Below, piece by piece: positions 1-12,859 of a stretch of 64,000 nucleotides of DNA (position 1 is the stretch's first letter; each line of letters begins with the position of its first letter). Source of the stretch: Amanita rubescens (lineage: Eukaryota > Basidiomycota > Agaricomycetes > Agaricales > Amanitaceae). The translations under genes were made by a program, and so were the position numbers. The DNA lies in the NCBI GenBank assembly GCA_015039365.1, contig WION01000122.1, positions 1 to 64,000 of the forward strand, in the 5' to 3' direction. The notes under the pieces were generated by a model. The model did no database searches. It was not told the DNA's origin and saw only the letters and a program-made list of their open reading frames with translations.

Positions 1-125
1 ACAGAATTCAAATATCCACTGTCTAGAAAGGGAAGAAACATGAAACGGGGGCCAGGGCGTCCCTTGCTTGATCATCCTCGCTTTTATTCTCGTGTCTGGA
101 GTGCTCCGCCGCCCCCGTGATCTTC

Positions 126-3100
126 ATGACTTCAAGCTCGGAGGGTCCTCAGAACAATGCTGACGCGGAGTCTGGTTCCGGCGACCATGCTCAATGGTTC
201 AAGAAAAGGCGTTTACAACGTGCTTGTGACCTGTGTAAGAGGAAAAAAGGTACGATACTTAGCGATTCTGCTATCAACTGTGGCTAATCATCTTAACATA
301 ACATCCCACGTGAAGTCCGATGTAAGTCGGTCGGTTGTTCCTCCGCATGAGCTCACAGTATTGACGTGAGGTATTAGGTGATGGCAATCAGATGTCCGAT
401 AGTCGCTGTTCAAACTGTGTCTCTCACAAGTCGTCTTGTACCTATATTGAGGCTATGAAGGTACGCGCTGATTTGTTCCGACTCCACACAGGGAGAACTA
501 AACTATGAATAGAGAAAAGGTCCTCTCGAAAAGTTTGTTATATTTGCTTATATCCCTCCGGTCTATCAATTTTGCAAACTCCAGGTATGTCGATTACTTG
601 GAGAATAGGGTTGAGAAACTTGAACAACTATTACGAAAAGTGAGAGTCTGTCCTCTTCACATACGTTACGTTTCATGAACATTTTTTTCAGTTGCCGCCG
701 GATAATGATTTACTGAAGGAGTTGAATGGGTCTTTAGACTCCTCTGAGGTGGAAATAAACCGAACGTCTGCGGACGGCGGATTACTTTCCGTTAATGCAT
801 TGGTCCCTCCAACCAAAGGCATTAGTCTACCTACCCAACGGCTGGAAGATGGTCGCGCCTTGAAGGAGGAGCAAGAAGACGATATTGAATATGCCAGACT
901 CGCTCTTGCCTTTGACCGTGTGTCCATTGATTATGACGACTTTGGTGAATCTAGCACCAGGGACCGTTACTACGGCAAGAGCAGCTACCTTAAACTAGTA
1001 CAAACTGCTATCGAACTCAGAGAAGAATATACAAGGAAAGGGAACGATGCCATTCCCGAGCCAGTAACCTGTAACAAGCGTCAAGAGTATTGGGGTTTCA
1101 AAGAGGTGAGACCTCTTCTACGTAAAGTTAGGCTTGCGGCTGATTCCGATCAGTGGGAAAAGCATGACACGAAGATTGAGGCGATCAAGTTTCAATTTCC
1201 CCCTGATGAATTTTTACCGTTGTTCATTGATCTATACTTTGAACAAGTCAACCTATTCTTTCCTCTGTTACATCGACCGACTTTTCAGTGTGCTGTCGAC
1301 GAAGGTTTACATTACAAAGACTACTGGTTTGGGGCCTTGTTGCTGCTCGTGTGCGCCATCGGTTCGCAATATATAGATGATAGTCACGTCCCAAATCATG
1401 GCGAACCTAATACTCAAGGTAGGGGGCGGCAATGGTTTCAACAAGTCCAGCTGGCCTGGCAGAACATTCCAGGACCGCCGATTATACATAATCTACAATT
1501 ACACTGTGTAAGTTTCGATGTCTTCTGTAAACGTTGGTCTGGCTGAAACGCGCATTATTATAAGCTTACAATCTATTATCTTCAAACCACATCCTCAGCC
1601 CAAGCGTGCTGGACTATGCTTGGAACGGCCATTCGTCTTGCACAAGAAGCGGGAGCTCACTTGAAACGGAGAAAGGATATGGAGACTTGGACTTTGGACG
1701 ACGAGCTTAAAATAAGAGCGTTTTGGTGAGTAGGCCTAAAAAGCGTTGTGCTTTTCTTACCATCAAACTTTCAGGGTACTTGTCGCTATGGATATACTTA
1801 TGAGTAGTGCGCTGGGTAGACCTTGTGCATACCGAGCCGAAGAGTAAGTTATTTCACCTTGGGCACCGGAGTGCGTCACGCCAATATTGCAGTCCAAGTT
1901 TTGATCTCGATTATCCACTTGAAGTCGATGATCAATTTTGGCTAGAAGAGGACCCTAAACAGTCCCCCAAGCAACCGCTGGGAAAGCCCTCCCTCATCAC
2001 CGCATTCAATCTGCTTCTGAAACTATACCAGATACAAGCTCTCACTTTGAGGACAATTGTATGTCTATCCTATATCACCAAGACGACAAATTTGTTTATA
2101 CGTTTTCAGTACTCCAGGATCGGATGCGTAGGGGATAACTGGAAACAGCACGTTATCACCGAATTTGATTCGGGACTCAACAAATGGGTAGACTCTGTTC
2201 CCGACTATTGTGAGTTTATCCATGTTAGAAGTAATAAGATTGCTCAAATTTCGTGCTAGTGCGCTGGGATCCTGATCGAGAGAACCCAGTTCACTTTAGG
2301 CAATCGGTGTTACTATACACAAATTATTATTACGTGCAAATACAAATACATCTACCTTTCATCCCATCTCCTCGGAACTCCTCTTTCCTGTCCTTTCCGT
2401 CCCTTACAATCTGTACCAAAGCGGCGAGGTCTTGTAGCAATGTGGTGGATGCGATGCGCAGACGACAGATTGGTGTTATATTCTACGTTCAGGTTCGTCG
2501 CTTCGAGTTCCATCCCCAAGGTTGACTCAAACCATGCGTGTTAGTTGGGGACTTTTACGTCCGGCGTCACCTTGCTACTAAGTTTCTGGGGTGCAAAGCG
2601 ATGTGGTCTATCGACTGATTATCAAAAAGAGATGACGGACATAAGAAAGTGCATAGACGTCTTGGGTGCGATTGAAAAGCGGTAGGTATCAAGTATCTCT
2701 CGCTTTCACTAAACTTGTCACTTATCATCACGTACCCTAGGTGGGATTCGGCAGGTCGACTAAGGTAAGATAACCTTTACTTTGCTCTCTTCCGTTGAGT
2801 TGAATCATGCGCATAGGGACGTGCTGATTGGACTATCATCTATTGATGATCTCTCGCTTCGGAACTCAAGCCCTCCAATATCACACAAGCGGGAACGGCA
2901 AGACGAAGTCTTGGATACTGGGACTCAAGGCACACTGGCAGAAGCTCTAGGGAAACCGCGAGTCATAGCAGGTTCTCAGCGAGTTTCCCGTGTTTTTTCG
3001 CACATTGAAGCCCAATCTGTTTCGGCGCAAGTCACTGCATCACATTTTCAGCAGCGCGAGCCTTTGCACCAATTCCGTCCACCGCTATACGACCCAGCAG

Positions 3101-3964
3101 GCTATATCGACCATCAATCACCGACATCCGTCAGCTATTTGAACCAAAGCTTGAGCTCGTCTACTGTCGAAATTGCACAGCATAATCATCACATATCAAC
3201 TCAAGGGAGTTCTTGGTTGTCGTCCACCGCCGATTCAAGCAATCTGGCATCGTTCTTCACTCACAGCAATCCATCGACGCCATCGACGACGCAAACACCT
3301 ACGCTAGCACTGACACCGACGCAGACGATGGATTTCAATGTCCCACTGAACACGGAAACCGCATTTAGCAGTAGCGGCATGCAAGTTACACATAATAGGC
3401 CGTCCGCAGCGCAATGCCGGGCCGCAAGCCAGGCTCAACGTTGGGATGCCAATTCGGCTTCATTGGTTTCAAGTTTCGAGTACTCGGACTGGGCTGATGC
3501 TGGATGGACTGGCGGTGTTTCCCAGTTTGACCGCGGGCACTCGAAGGCGTCTCAGCTGCGACAGGATCAAACCGGATCCCGCATCGGGTCCCAGGCTCTT
3601 CTCTCTCGACCCCAACCTCAGCGACAGCTACCTGCAATGCAACCATTTGTACCAACTCATCCGCAACCTCAACAGCTTCAATCTCAACGAGCACCACCAC
3701 TGGCACAGACACGGAGGGAAGAACGAGCACAACTACCACCTGGTTTTATAGATCCGTTGTTGGATCCCAGGCAACATCAACCCCCGCAGCTACAGCCACC
3801 GCCAGATCCCCAGCACCCGCACCAGCCAGCGTTTGATCAAGATAACATGCAGATATGGACGAGTGTTCCAACAATGACGTCAGAGTGCGTTTTTTTCCAT
3901 CCCTTTACTTCTCGCCTCCGAGCTTACTTGTACCCACAGGCTAGCCAACTGGTACACGTACTGA
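126..3964 (+). CDS. Zn2Cys6 fungal-specific transcription factor (copy A, intact)
   Basis: Nuclear zinc-binuclear-cluster regulator; target genes unknown. I assemble 15 exons: 126-249, 316-321, 378-460, 513-532, 585-639, 692-1507, 1565-1725, 1775-1843, 1893-2058, 2110-2209, 2260-2492, 2545-2681, 2741-2764, 2817-3884, 3940-3964. All join in phase to a 1028-residue protein. The DNA-binding motif (about residues 33-70) reads RACDLCKRKK-V-RCDG, then SRCSNC and CTYIEA, and needs a 6-base microexon (316-321). A 20-base exon encodes the usual basic linker (RKGPLEK), followed by a short coiled-coil dimerisation segment (YLENRVEKLEQLLRK). Residues about 220-650 match the Fungal_trans domain (FFPLLHRPTF, QACWTMLG, ALGRPCA, KAARSC). 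The last third is Gln/Pro/Ser-rich, probably an activation region. It faces a D-lactate dehydrogenase gene tail to tail. Family assignment is firm; exon edges are inferred. Confidence 0.88.
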
Positions 3965-4267
3965 TTGGGATTTACTGACCAAACCGCGGACGTATATAAT
4001 CAACTTTTTAATGGACATTCCGTGATTAGGGTGTGTTATAGTATAGATATAGACAGTATAATATTTATGATTGAGTTCGACTAGCACTTGTGTGTTTATC
4101 CGTAGTTGCGTTTCAATACGAATATAATGGGCATTATCATGATTGTCAAAGGTATATAGGTAATGGATGCACGGTGATTTATTCATTCTGTCCGTAAGAG
4201 ATGGAGCGTGAGGCGTATCATCATGTCACATTGAGCTGAGTTCCGGTCGTACGTTATATATATCACG

Positions 4268-5369
4268 TCAATCCTGTCCATAATATTCGAGTTGCATGAC
4301 CGCGAGTGTGGGCTTCTAGTTCTAAACCCGCATAGGGCACGACAGGAATCTTATACTTCGTGGCAATGTTGACGATATTGATGACATCTTCTGTAGATTG
4401 CGGGTACACGATGATACTTTGCAGAGCATCTAAGAAATTTTCGCCAGAAATCATGTGTCTTCCCCAGGCTGGCGCTGAAATATCGCTGTCGCTTGCCGGG
4501 CCTAAACAACACAAACCTCCCGGCAACGGCCCTCTCCTCCTGATCAAATTGCGTTCATGTAGAGTTTTCCCGTATTTCGTCTGACAGAACAGACGAACTC
4601 GTATGCCAGACATCGGCAACGCCCTTCGCGCCTCCGGGAAGCCCTGAGCCAGCCGACCGCCCGGCTGTCTCGGCCTCAGAAGATGTCATTGCACAGGCGA
4701 GTCATCGAGAAAAAGGAGGGTGCCAATTTGGACGAAAGGTGTGTTGTTTGGACTCACCGGTTATAACGACCTGGTATGAGTTTTTGCATCGAATCAAGTT
4801 TGCGGGTCCAACGAGGGTGGTGGTGTATCGGGTGAGTGTTCACATTGTAAGTCGACTCGGGGCTCGTTCGTGCTCATTTAGTTTCACTTGGCTGGTTTGG
4901 CTGGATCAAATTGCACTCGTACCACATCAGTCGGGAGAAATCGATGGAACCTCACCTTTAATTGCCAACAGTGCACCGTCTATACCGCCATCTTGAGACG
5001 GAATAGTCAAGTACACGTGCATCAGGAAAACGTCAAGCAAGGTTGCTGCCGACGCAGGCGGCGCTTCCGACTTTGGAGCCAAATCTAGATTTGGGGCTGG
5101 TGGCAGTGACGTCTCGGTTTTTTGGAATCGCCGAGAGGCAAATGATCCCGCTTGCGCGGCTGCGCGGCAGTGGTGACCAGACGATTAGTAGTAATGTGAG
5201 ATGAAACTTTAACGTAGGCGTCGTACCTGGCCCTGGGCCTGAAGCAGCGCCATATAATAGAGTAATCCGTTTCAGATATGATTTAGTCACTGTGCCCGTT
5301 TCAGTTAGACTCGGAGTGGATCTCAGACGGAGGCGGGAGGCGGGGGAGGCGGGGGAGGATTGAGAACAT
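4268..5369 (-). pseudogene. Truncated D-lactate dehydrogenase (copy A)
   Basis: Remnant of the gene that is intact at 10419-12791. The start region (ATG at 5369, [14 protein letters not shown]) and the KSRFGSK segment near 5080 are recognisable. Sequence unrelated to copy B fills about 4590-5075, and the FAD-domain exon reappears at 4290-4440 ([21 protein letters not shown]). After the HTRGH segment the similarity fades out near 4268, so the rest of the FAD-binding domain and the whole C-terminal domain are missing. [13 protein letters not shown] has become GLELEAHTRGHA, damaging the flavin-binding loop. It cannot encode an active enzyme. Confidence 0.82.
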
Positions 5370-5419
5370 GTGGGAGGGGATGAGGAGGAGGCCTCGAGGT
5401 ATAAGCCCCGTAGCGTTGC

Positions 5420-6268
5420 ATCTATCTTCTCCGACGTCTGAGCAAAGGCCAATTTACCGTCACAGAGGTTTTCAAAGATAAGCCGAAATTGTTCTCAAAT
5501 CATGATCACTTGAGATCTACATGAAACGAGTATCACATCTGACGGGCTATTGATATTGTATGTGCTTACCGACCAGGAGGGCTTCCACTTGTTGGAAAGA
5601 AGTCACCCCTTGGGGTCTTGGAATCCATTTACGAACCATGAAATGCGTGAAAACTCGATCGGTGAAATTATGTCAAACGGTTGGCCTAACGTTTTGTCTA
5701 TACATAGCATGCATTCGGATCTGACGATTCGATGGTATTTTCGAATGACCCGTCCAGTTCATCTGACGGAAATTTTGTAGGTTCATGAAGAATTCAAAAA
5801 GGATGTCGTCCTCTTCGTTCAGCCAGCCAAGTCACGATGGCCGACATCGACGGCTAGGGCAGGAAGAAGTGAACTCAGGGCTAGCTGTCATCAAGGGACT
5901 CGCACTGCATTGTAATTATCTTCCAATGTTTGTTAAAAAATTTTCTATATCTGAGTCATCAACATGTCACAGTGATCAGGGCGAGCTCAAGATAAGTAGA
6001 AGGAAACGTTCCCAAATATTACTCGCTGATGTATACACGACTCGTATTGAACAAGACAATATTATCCTCTACCGCTGGTAATGTTGGCGCATAAGTACCA
6101 CGGCGACGGGGTGATGATGGTAAACGTGACCGGAGTCCGGTTATTATAATATTAAACATGGGATCGGATATCACGCTCCTTGTGCCTGCAACCTTATACA
6201 TTCTGCACCTTCCACAGGGCTTATAGTTGACGGCGACCATGAACTAACTTTCTCACGATCAACACGCA
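5420..6268. other. Intergenic spacer between the duplicated units
   Basis: No open frame here matches a family I know. The few short frames on either strand lack splice-supported extensions. It separates the dehydrogenase relic from the promoter of the second factor copy. Confidence 0.5.
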
Positions 6269-6410
6269 AACAGAATTCAATTGGTATCAACTAAGAGACA
6301 TGAAACGGGCTTCTGACAGGTCCGATGGGCCGTCTGACGCCCCCTGGCTGTCCCACTTTTATTCTCGTCTCTGGAGTGCTCCGCTACCGCGGCGATCTTC
6401 ATGACTTCGA

Positions 6411-9400
6411 ACTCAGAGGGTCCTCAGAACAATGCTGACACAGAGTCTGGTTCCAACGACCATGCTCAATGGTTCAAGAAAAGGCGTCTACAACGTGCTT
6501 GTGACCTGTGTAAGAGGAAAAAAGGTACGGTAGTTAGCGATTCTGCTGCCAACTGTGGTTAATCATCTTAACATAACATCCCACGTGAAGTCCGATGTAA
6601 GTCGGTCGGTCATTCCTCCGTATGAGCTCAAAGTATTGACGTGAAATATTAGGTGACGGCAATCAGATGTCTGACAGTCGCTGTTCAAATTGCGTCTCTC
6701 ACAAGTTGTCTTGTACCTATATAGAGGCTATGAAGGTACGTCCTGATCTGTTCTGACTCCGCACCCCAGGAGAACTAAACTATGAATAGAGAAAAGCTCC
6801 TATCGAAAAGTTCGTTATATTTGCTTATATTCCTCTGGTATATCAACTTTGCATACTCTAGGTATGTCGATCACCTGGAGAATAGGGTTGAGAAACTTGA
6901 ACAATTGTTGCGAAAAGTAAGATTCCGTCCTCTTCACATACCCTACGTTTCACGTACATTTTAGTTGTCGCCGGATAATGATTTACTGAAGGAGTTGAAC
7001 GGGTCTTTAACCTCTTCTGAGGTGGAAATAAATCGAACGTCTGCGGACGGCGGATTACTTTCCGTTAATGCATTGGTCCTTCCAACTAAAGGCATTAGTC
7101 TACCTACCCAAAGGTTGGAAGACGGTCGCGCCTTGAAGGAGGAGCAAGAAGACGACATTGAATGTGGCAGACTCGCTCTCGCCCTTAACCGTGTGTCCAT
7201 TGACTGTGACGACTCTGGTGAATCTAGCGTCAGGGACCATTATTACGGCAGAAGCAGCAGTATTAAACTAGTACAAACTGCTATTCAACTCAAAGAAGAA
7301 TATACAAGAAAAGGGGGCGATGGCATTCGCAAGCTGGTGACCCGTAATAGCAAGCTTCAAGAGCCTTGGGGTATCAAAGAGGTGAGGCCTCTTCTACGTA
7401 AGGTTAGGTTTGCGGCTGATTCCAATCACAGTGGGAAAAGCATAACACGAAGACCGAGGCGATCAAGTTTCAATTCCCCCCTGATGAATTTTTACCATTA
7501 CTCGTTGATCTATACTTTGAACAAGTCAACCTATTCTTTCCACTGCTACATCGACCGACTTTTCAGCGTACTGTCGACGAAGGTTTACATCGCAAAGACT
7601 ACTGGTTTGGGGCCCTGTTACTGCTCGTATGCGCTATCGGTTCGCAATATATAGATGATAGTCATGCCCTAAATCATGGCGAACTTAATTTTCAAGCCAG
7701 CGGGCGGCAATGGTTTCAACAAGTCCAGCTTGCCTGGCAGAACGTTCCAGGACCGCCGATTCTACATAACCTACAATTACACTGCGTAAGTTTCGATGTC
7801 CTCTGTATATGTTAGTCTGGCTGAAACGCGCCCTATCATAAGCTTACAATCCGTTACCTTCAATCCACATCCTCAGTCCAAGCATGTTGGACTATGCTAG
7901 GAGCGGCCACACGTCTTGCGCAAGAAGCTCGTTTGAAACGAAGAAAGGATATGGAAACTTGGACTTTGGACGACGAGCTTAAAATAAGGGCGTTTTGGTG
8001 AGTAGGCTTAAAAAGTGTCCACATTTCCATTTCTTACCATCAAACGTTCAGGGTACTTGTCGCTATGGATATAAATATGAGTTGTGCAATGGGTAGACAC
8101 TGTGCATACCGAGCCGAGGAGTAAGTTGTTCCAACTTGGGCACCGGAGTGTGTCACGCCAAAATTGCAGTCCTAGCTTTGATCTCGATTATCCACTTGAA
8201 GTCGATGATGAATTTTGGAAAGAAGAGGACCCTAAACAGTTGCCTAAGCAGCCACCGGGAAAGCCCTGCCTCATCACCGCATTTAACTTGCTTCTGAAAC
8301 TATACCAGATACAAGCTCTCACTTTGAGGACAATCGTATGTCTACCCCGTATCATCGAGACGACGAATTTGCTTATACGTCTTCAGTACACCAGGATCGG
8401 ATACGTAATCTCCGAATTCGATTCGGCACTTAACAAATGGGTAGACTTTGTTCCCGACTATTGTGAGTCTATCCATGGTTAGAAGTAATAAGACTACTCA
8501 AATTTTGTGCTAGTGCGCTGGGACCCTGACCGAGAGAACCAACATCACTTTGGGCAATCAGTGTTGCTATACGCAAGTTATTATCACGTGCAAATACAAA
8601 TTCATCTACCTTTTGGCATCCTATCTCCTCCGAACCCTTCTTTCCTGTCCTTTCCGTCCCTCACGATCTGTACCAAAGCGGCGAGGTCTTGTAGTAATGT
8701 GGTGGATGCGATGCGGAAACGACAGATCGGCGTTATGATGTTCGTTCAGGTTCGTCGCTTTGAGCTCCATCCCCAAGGTTGACTCAAACGATGCGTGTTA
8801 GTTGGGGACTTTTACGTCGGGCATCACCTTGCTACTGAATTTCTGGGGTGCGAAGCGATGCGGTCTATCGACTGATTTTCAAAAAGAGATGACGGACATA
8901 AAAAAGTGCATAGATGTCTTGGATGCGATTGACAAGCAGTAAGTATCAAGTATTTCTCGCTTTCTTTATACTTATCACGTACTCTAGGTGTGATTCGGCA
9001 GGCAAACTAAGGTAAGGCAACATATGCTTCCCTTTCTTCTGTTGAGGTGAATCGTGTGTATAGGGACGTGCTGATTGAACTATCATCTATCGATGATCTC
9101 TCGCTTTCGAGCTCAATTCCTCCGATATCACACAAACGGGAATGGCAAAACGAAGTTTTGGATACTGGCACCCAAGGCACATCGGAAGAAGCTCTAGGAG
9201 AACCGCGAGTCATGGCGGGTTCTCAGCGAGCTTCCCGTCACATTGAAACCCAACTTGTGCCGGCGCAAGTCACTCAGCAACGTGAGTCTTTGCACCAATT
9301 CCGACCACCGCTATACGACTCATCAGGGCATATCAACCACCAATCAGCAGCATCCGTCAGCTATTTGAGTTCGTCTACAGTTGAAATTGCAAAGCATAAT

Positions 9401-10113
9401 CATCACATGTCAAGTCAAGGGAGTTCTTGGGTATCGTCCACCGTCGTCGATTCAATCAATCCGGTATCTTTCTTCACTTACAGCAACCCACCGGCGCGGT
9501 CGCCGGCGCAAGCATTGACACAGATGCAGACGATGAGTTTCAATGTCCCACTGAACAAGAGAACTGGATTCAGCAATAGCGGCGTTCAAGTTATGCATGA
9601 TAAGCCGTCCGCGGTGCAATCCCGAGCTGTAACTCAGGCTCAACTATGGGACGACAATTCGACATTATCTGTTTCGAGTTTCGAGTACTCGGACTGGGTT
9701 GATGCTGGATGGGCTGGTGGAGTTTCCCAGTTTCACCGCGAGCGCTCGAAGACGTCTCAGCTGCGACGGGATCAAACCGGATCACACATCGGGTCCCAGG
9801 CTCTTCTCTCTCAACCCCAACCACCTCAATCTCAACGACAGCTACCTGCGATGCCAACGCTGCATCCGTTTGTACCAACTCATCCGCAACCTGAAGAACA
9901 GGCACAACTACCACCTGGCTTTATGGAACCGTTGTTTGATCCGAGGCAACATCAACCAGATCCGCAGCAGCAACCTGCGTTTAATCAAGATAACATGCAG
10001 ATATGGACGAGTGCATCGACAATGACGTCAGAGTGCGTTTTTTTTTCGTCCTTTTACTTCTCGCCTCAGAGCTCACTTGTACTTACAGGCTAGCCAACTG
10101 GTGCACGTACTGA
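6411..10113 (+). pseudogene. Zn2Cys6 transcription factor copy B, frameshifted
   Basis: Tandem duplicate of the gene at 126-3964 with the same exon pattern, including the 6-base microexon (6591-6596). The zinc cluster and coiled coil (YVDHLENRVEKLEQLLRK) are preserved. Near 7428, where copy A reads gatccgatcag-like sequence, copy B has two extra bases (aatcacagtggg). This throws the Fungal_trans exon out of frame, and translation stops at 7654. Downstream exons are still clean: ALGRP becomes AMGRH, the FDLDYPLEVDDEFW and RWDPDREN segments remain, and the gene ends at the same LANW-TY stop. This suggests recent inactivation or a sequencing error. A truncated product would keep the DNA-binding part only. 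Calling it a pseudogene rests on that single indel. Confidence 0.72.
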
Positions 10114-10418
10114 ATGGGATTTACTGACCAAACCGCGGACGTATATAATCAACTTTTTAATGGATAATCCGTGACTAGGATGGGTTATAGATACAGAAAG
10201 TATAATATTTGTGATTAGGCCTTGTGTGTTTATCCGTAGTTTCGTTTCAATACTCAAGATAGAATAAGATATAGCATTGTCCAAGGTACAGGTAATGGAT
10301 ACACGGTGATAGTTTAAATCGTATCGTTTTGTCCGTAAGAGTCTAATAGATGGAGCGTGAGGCGTATCGTCATCACGTTGAGCTGAGGTTTCCGCCAGTC
10401 GTACGTTAAATATATATC

Positions 10419-12791
10419 TTATACGTTCGCGTTAGGCGTGTCGTCCGGGTCATCAGGATACAACTGCAACTCCGTTAGCACCCATATCAAAAAAAGAGAG
10501 TAGAAGGAATCAGCAAACCTTTCCGGGGTTAAACAATCCCAACGGGTCAATCGCCTTTTTAACCGTTTTCATAAGGTGAACCGTCCCCTCTCCAAGTTCC
10601 TCAACGAGATACTTTCTTTTTCCGATTCCTACGCCGTGTTCGCCCGTACAAGTGCCTTCCATCGCGATAGCCCTCTTCACCATCCTATGCACAGCCTGTC
10701 TAACCACCTCTTCTTCCTCCGGAGTGCGGAACAACAGCTGTGCGTGGAAATTACCATCTCCGACGTGTCCCACTATAGTGGATACGATCCCAATCTCAGA
10801 CAAGTCTTTTTTGGTTTCGTGTATCAGTTGAGGGAGTTTAGATACCGGTACGCTGTCAAATCCCATCAAAAATCTAGTCCAACAAAGAGACTTTAGAGCG
10901 CTCACCAAACGTCCGTACTCCATGCCTTACTCCCCTTGACCAACGCTAACCCGGAATAATGTGCGTTCTTCCTGTCAGCCCAAATATCCTTCGCTTCCTC
11001 TTCGTCTTTTGCCAATGTGAACCCCGTCCCTCCGTACTTTTCTACGATGCGCTGGACGGCACGGGCGGTGTCAAGGAGAGAGGCTTTGGTGGGACCTTGG
11101 AATTTGAAGAAGAGACTATCTTTTTCGGGCCATTTGCGTTTGGATTGGCCGTAGAGGTTGGTTGCGTGCATGAATTTGTCGTCGAGGAGTTCAACGCATT
11201 CTGGTGAGCGCGGTAGGGTTAGGGTTTTAGGATTAGGGAAGAGAAGGGGAAGGGAGGGGACGTACGGATACCCAGACCGTGGTTCATCACTTCGATAACG
11301 GCTTCCGTCGCTTTACGAACGTTGGGGAAGTGGACTGCTGCTACTGTTGTTGGAAGGACTGGAGCCAGTCTGATTGTTACTTTGTCCATGGTATAAAAGA
11401 ATCAGATACTGGAGGGGGGGAAGCGAAGCTTCGAGCGCTCACCTTCGGTGACGATGCCTAGTGTACCCTCAGCTCCGATAAAGAGTTTTGTAGTGTCGAA
11501 CCCGGTGGATGATTTACGTGATCTTTGGCGGGTTTTGATGACTTGGCCTGATGGGAGGACGACGGTCTGTTTCGGGAGGGTGTCAACTAGGTTGGAGCGA
11601 TGTAGGAGGTAACGTGTACGCACAGCATTGAGGAACCATTCAGCTTTGGCCGTTCCGTATCGCACTGCGTTGGCTGTTTTTATGTGACGTGAGTTCAAGT
11701 GATTTGGAGGAGAAAGGAGGGGAGCATACTGCCTGAACATCCGGTGCTGAGCATTCCTCCGATGGTTGCGGTAGGTGCGGGGTCAATCTGGGTTTGGGGT
11801 GTAGTGAGTTGTACGTGTTGTGGTGACGGAGAGGGAGACACGTACAGGGAAGAAAAGAGGTATTCCTGTGCCAGGCTCATTGTTGAGTTTCACGTCTGGG
11901 ATGAATCGGAGGTACTCGACGGACCTTTTTCTCTCAGCGTATCGTTAACGTCCATCCACCGCGCACCTGGCTGGCATACTAGGTCCGAGTCTTCAGCTGA
12001 GTGCGGAAATTAACGCATTGTTCATAATAGAGGTACAGTACACACCGTGAATCTCCAAAATCTTGTCCATATTTGACATGTCGACGCATATCCCTCCAGC
12101 AGTTGGATGACCGCGAGTGTGGCCTTCTAAACTTGTTGCACTTGCATAGGGCACGACAGGAATCTTATACTTGGTGGCAACGTTGACGATCTTGACGACA
12201 TCTTCTGTAGATTGGGGGTATACGATGATACTATGGAAAGCGTCTGAGAAAAATTTTCGCCGGATATCAGATGAGTATCCGGACACCCAACTCAGTGACG
12301 AACGCACCTGGATGATAATCATTCAGCGAAATCCCATGTACGGCGAGATCATCCTGATCCGTCGACGCAGCGCCTTCGGGTAAGATCGATTTGAGTTCTT
12401 GAATTGCCTTTTGCAAGTCCTCTTTGGAGCCAAATCTAGATTTTGAGTTGGTGGCAGTGACGTTGACGGTTTTTCGCTGAGAGGCGAGTTCATATCCGAT
12501 TATCCCGCTTGCGCCCGAGACTGCCAACAGCCTCGCGGCTGTGGTCCACGTCCACGTCCACGGCGACGACCGTGTGCTGGACTTGTGGGTGTCTCCAGCC
12601 GAAGTGCTGAAAGACGACGATTGGTATGGGCGTCGTACCTGGCCCTGGCCCTGGGCCTGAAGCGGGGTCCGGGAGGCGCTATATAATGGAGCAATCCGTT
12701 TCGGATGTGATTTCGTAACTGTACCCGTTTCGGTTAGACTCGGAGTGGATTTCAGACGAAGGAGGGGGAGGCGGGGGAGGGTTGAGAACAT
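10419..12791 (-). CDS. DLD1: Mitochondrial D-lactate dehydrogenase (cytochrome), FAD-dependent
   Basis: Oxidises D-lactate to pyruvate and passes electrons to cytochrome c in the mitochondrial intermembrane space (known role of the family). Eleven exons, all in phase, give 595 residues: 12791-12308, 12243-12046, 11996-11925, 11865-11846, 11787-11730, 11673-11624, 11566-11443, 11379-11272, 11200-10906, 10852-10519, 10463-10419. The N-terminus ([15 protein letters not shown]) looks like a mitochondrial presequence. The FAD_binding_4 domain shows [35 protein letters not shown] and [14 protein letters not shown]. The FAD-oxidase C domain shows [12 protein letters not shown] and [16 protein letters not shown], ending [15 protein letters not shown]. 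An upstream in-frame ATG at 12899 exists, but the start at 12791 is the one conserved in every relic copy. All catalytic motifs are present. Confidence 0.92.
11214..11240. repeat. Short interstitial telomere-like TTAGGG run
   Basis: Reads tagggttagggttttaggat then taggg: three to four (T)TAGGG-type units inside the intron between the eighth and ninth exons of the dehydrogenase gene. TTAGGG is the usual telomere repeat of basidiomycetes. It may be chance or a filled break. Confidence 0.45.
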
Positions 12792-12859
12792 GCGGGAAGG
12801 GATGAGGAGAAGAAGACCTCGAGGCTGAAGGTATAAGCCCCGTAGAATTCGTTCCTGTT

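Larger units (their letters stand above)
1..5420. repeat. Segmental duplication, copy A
   Basis: This stretch aligns by eye with 6269-12850: same gene order (factor plus strand, dehydrogenase minus strand), same intron positions and matching non-coding flank, such as the acagaattca near position 1 and again at 6269. Copy A is shorter because the dehydrogenase half is cut down and about 480 bases (4590-5075) have no counterpart in copy B. Coding parts are visibly closer than introns. Confidence 0.85.
6269..12850. repeat. Segmental duplication, copy B
   Basis: Partner of 1-5420. It contains the full-length dehydrogenase and the frameshifted transcription factor. Small in-frame indels distinguish the factor copies, for example loss of two codons in the QEAGAHLKRR region and one extra codon near 8605. 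The lone 2-base indel near 7428 shifts the frame. Confidence 0.85.

Noticed and set aside
11402..11740. Extra in-frame segment between the WFLNA and TVVLPSG motifs of the dehydrogenase
   Set aside because: It is a 57-base intron (11567-11623) with GTGCGT and CAG ends; it happens to be divisible by three and free of stops.
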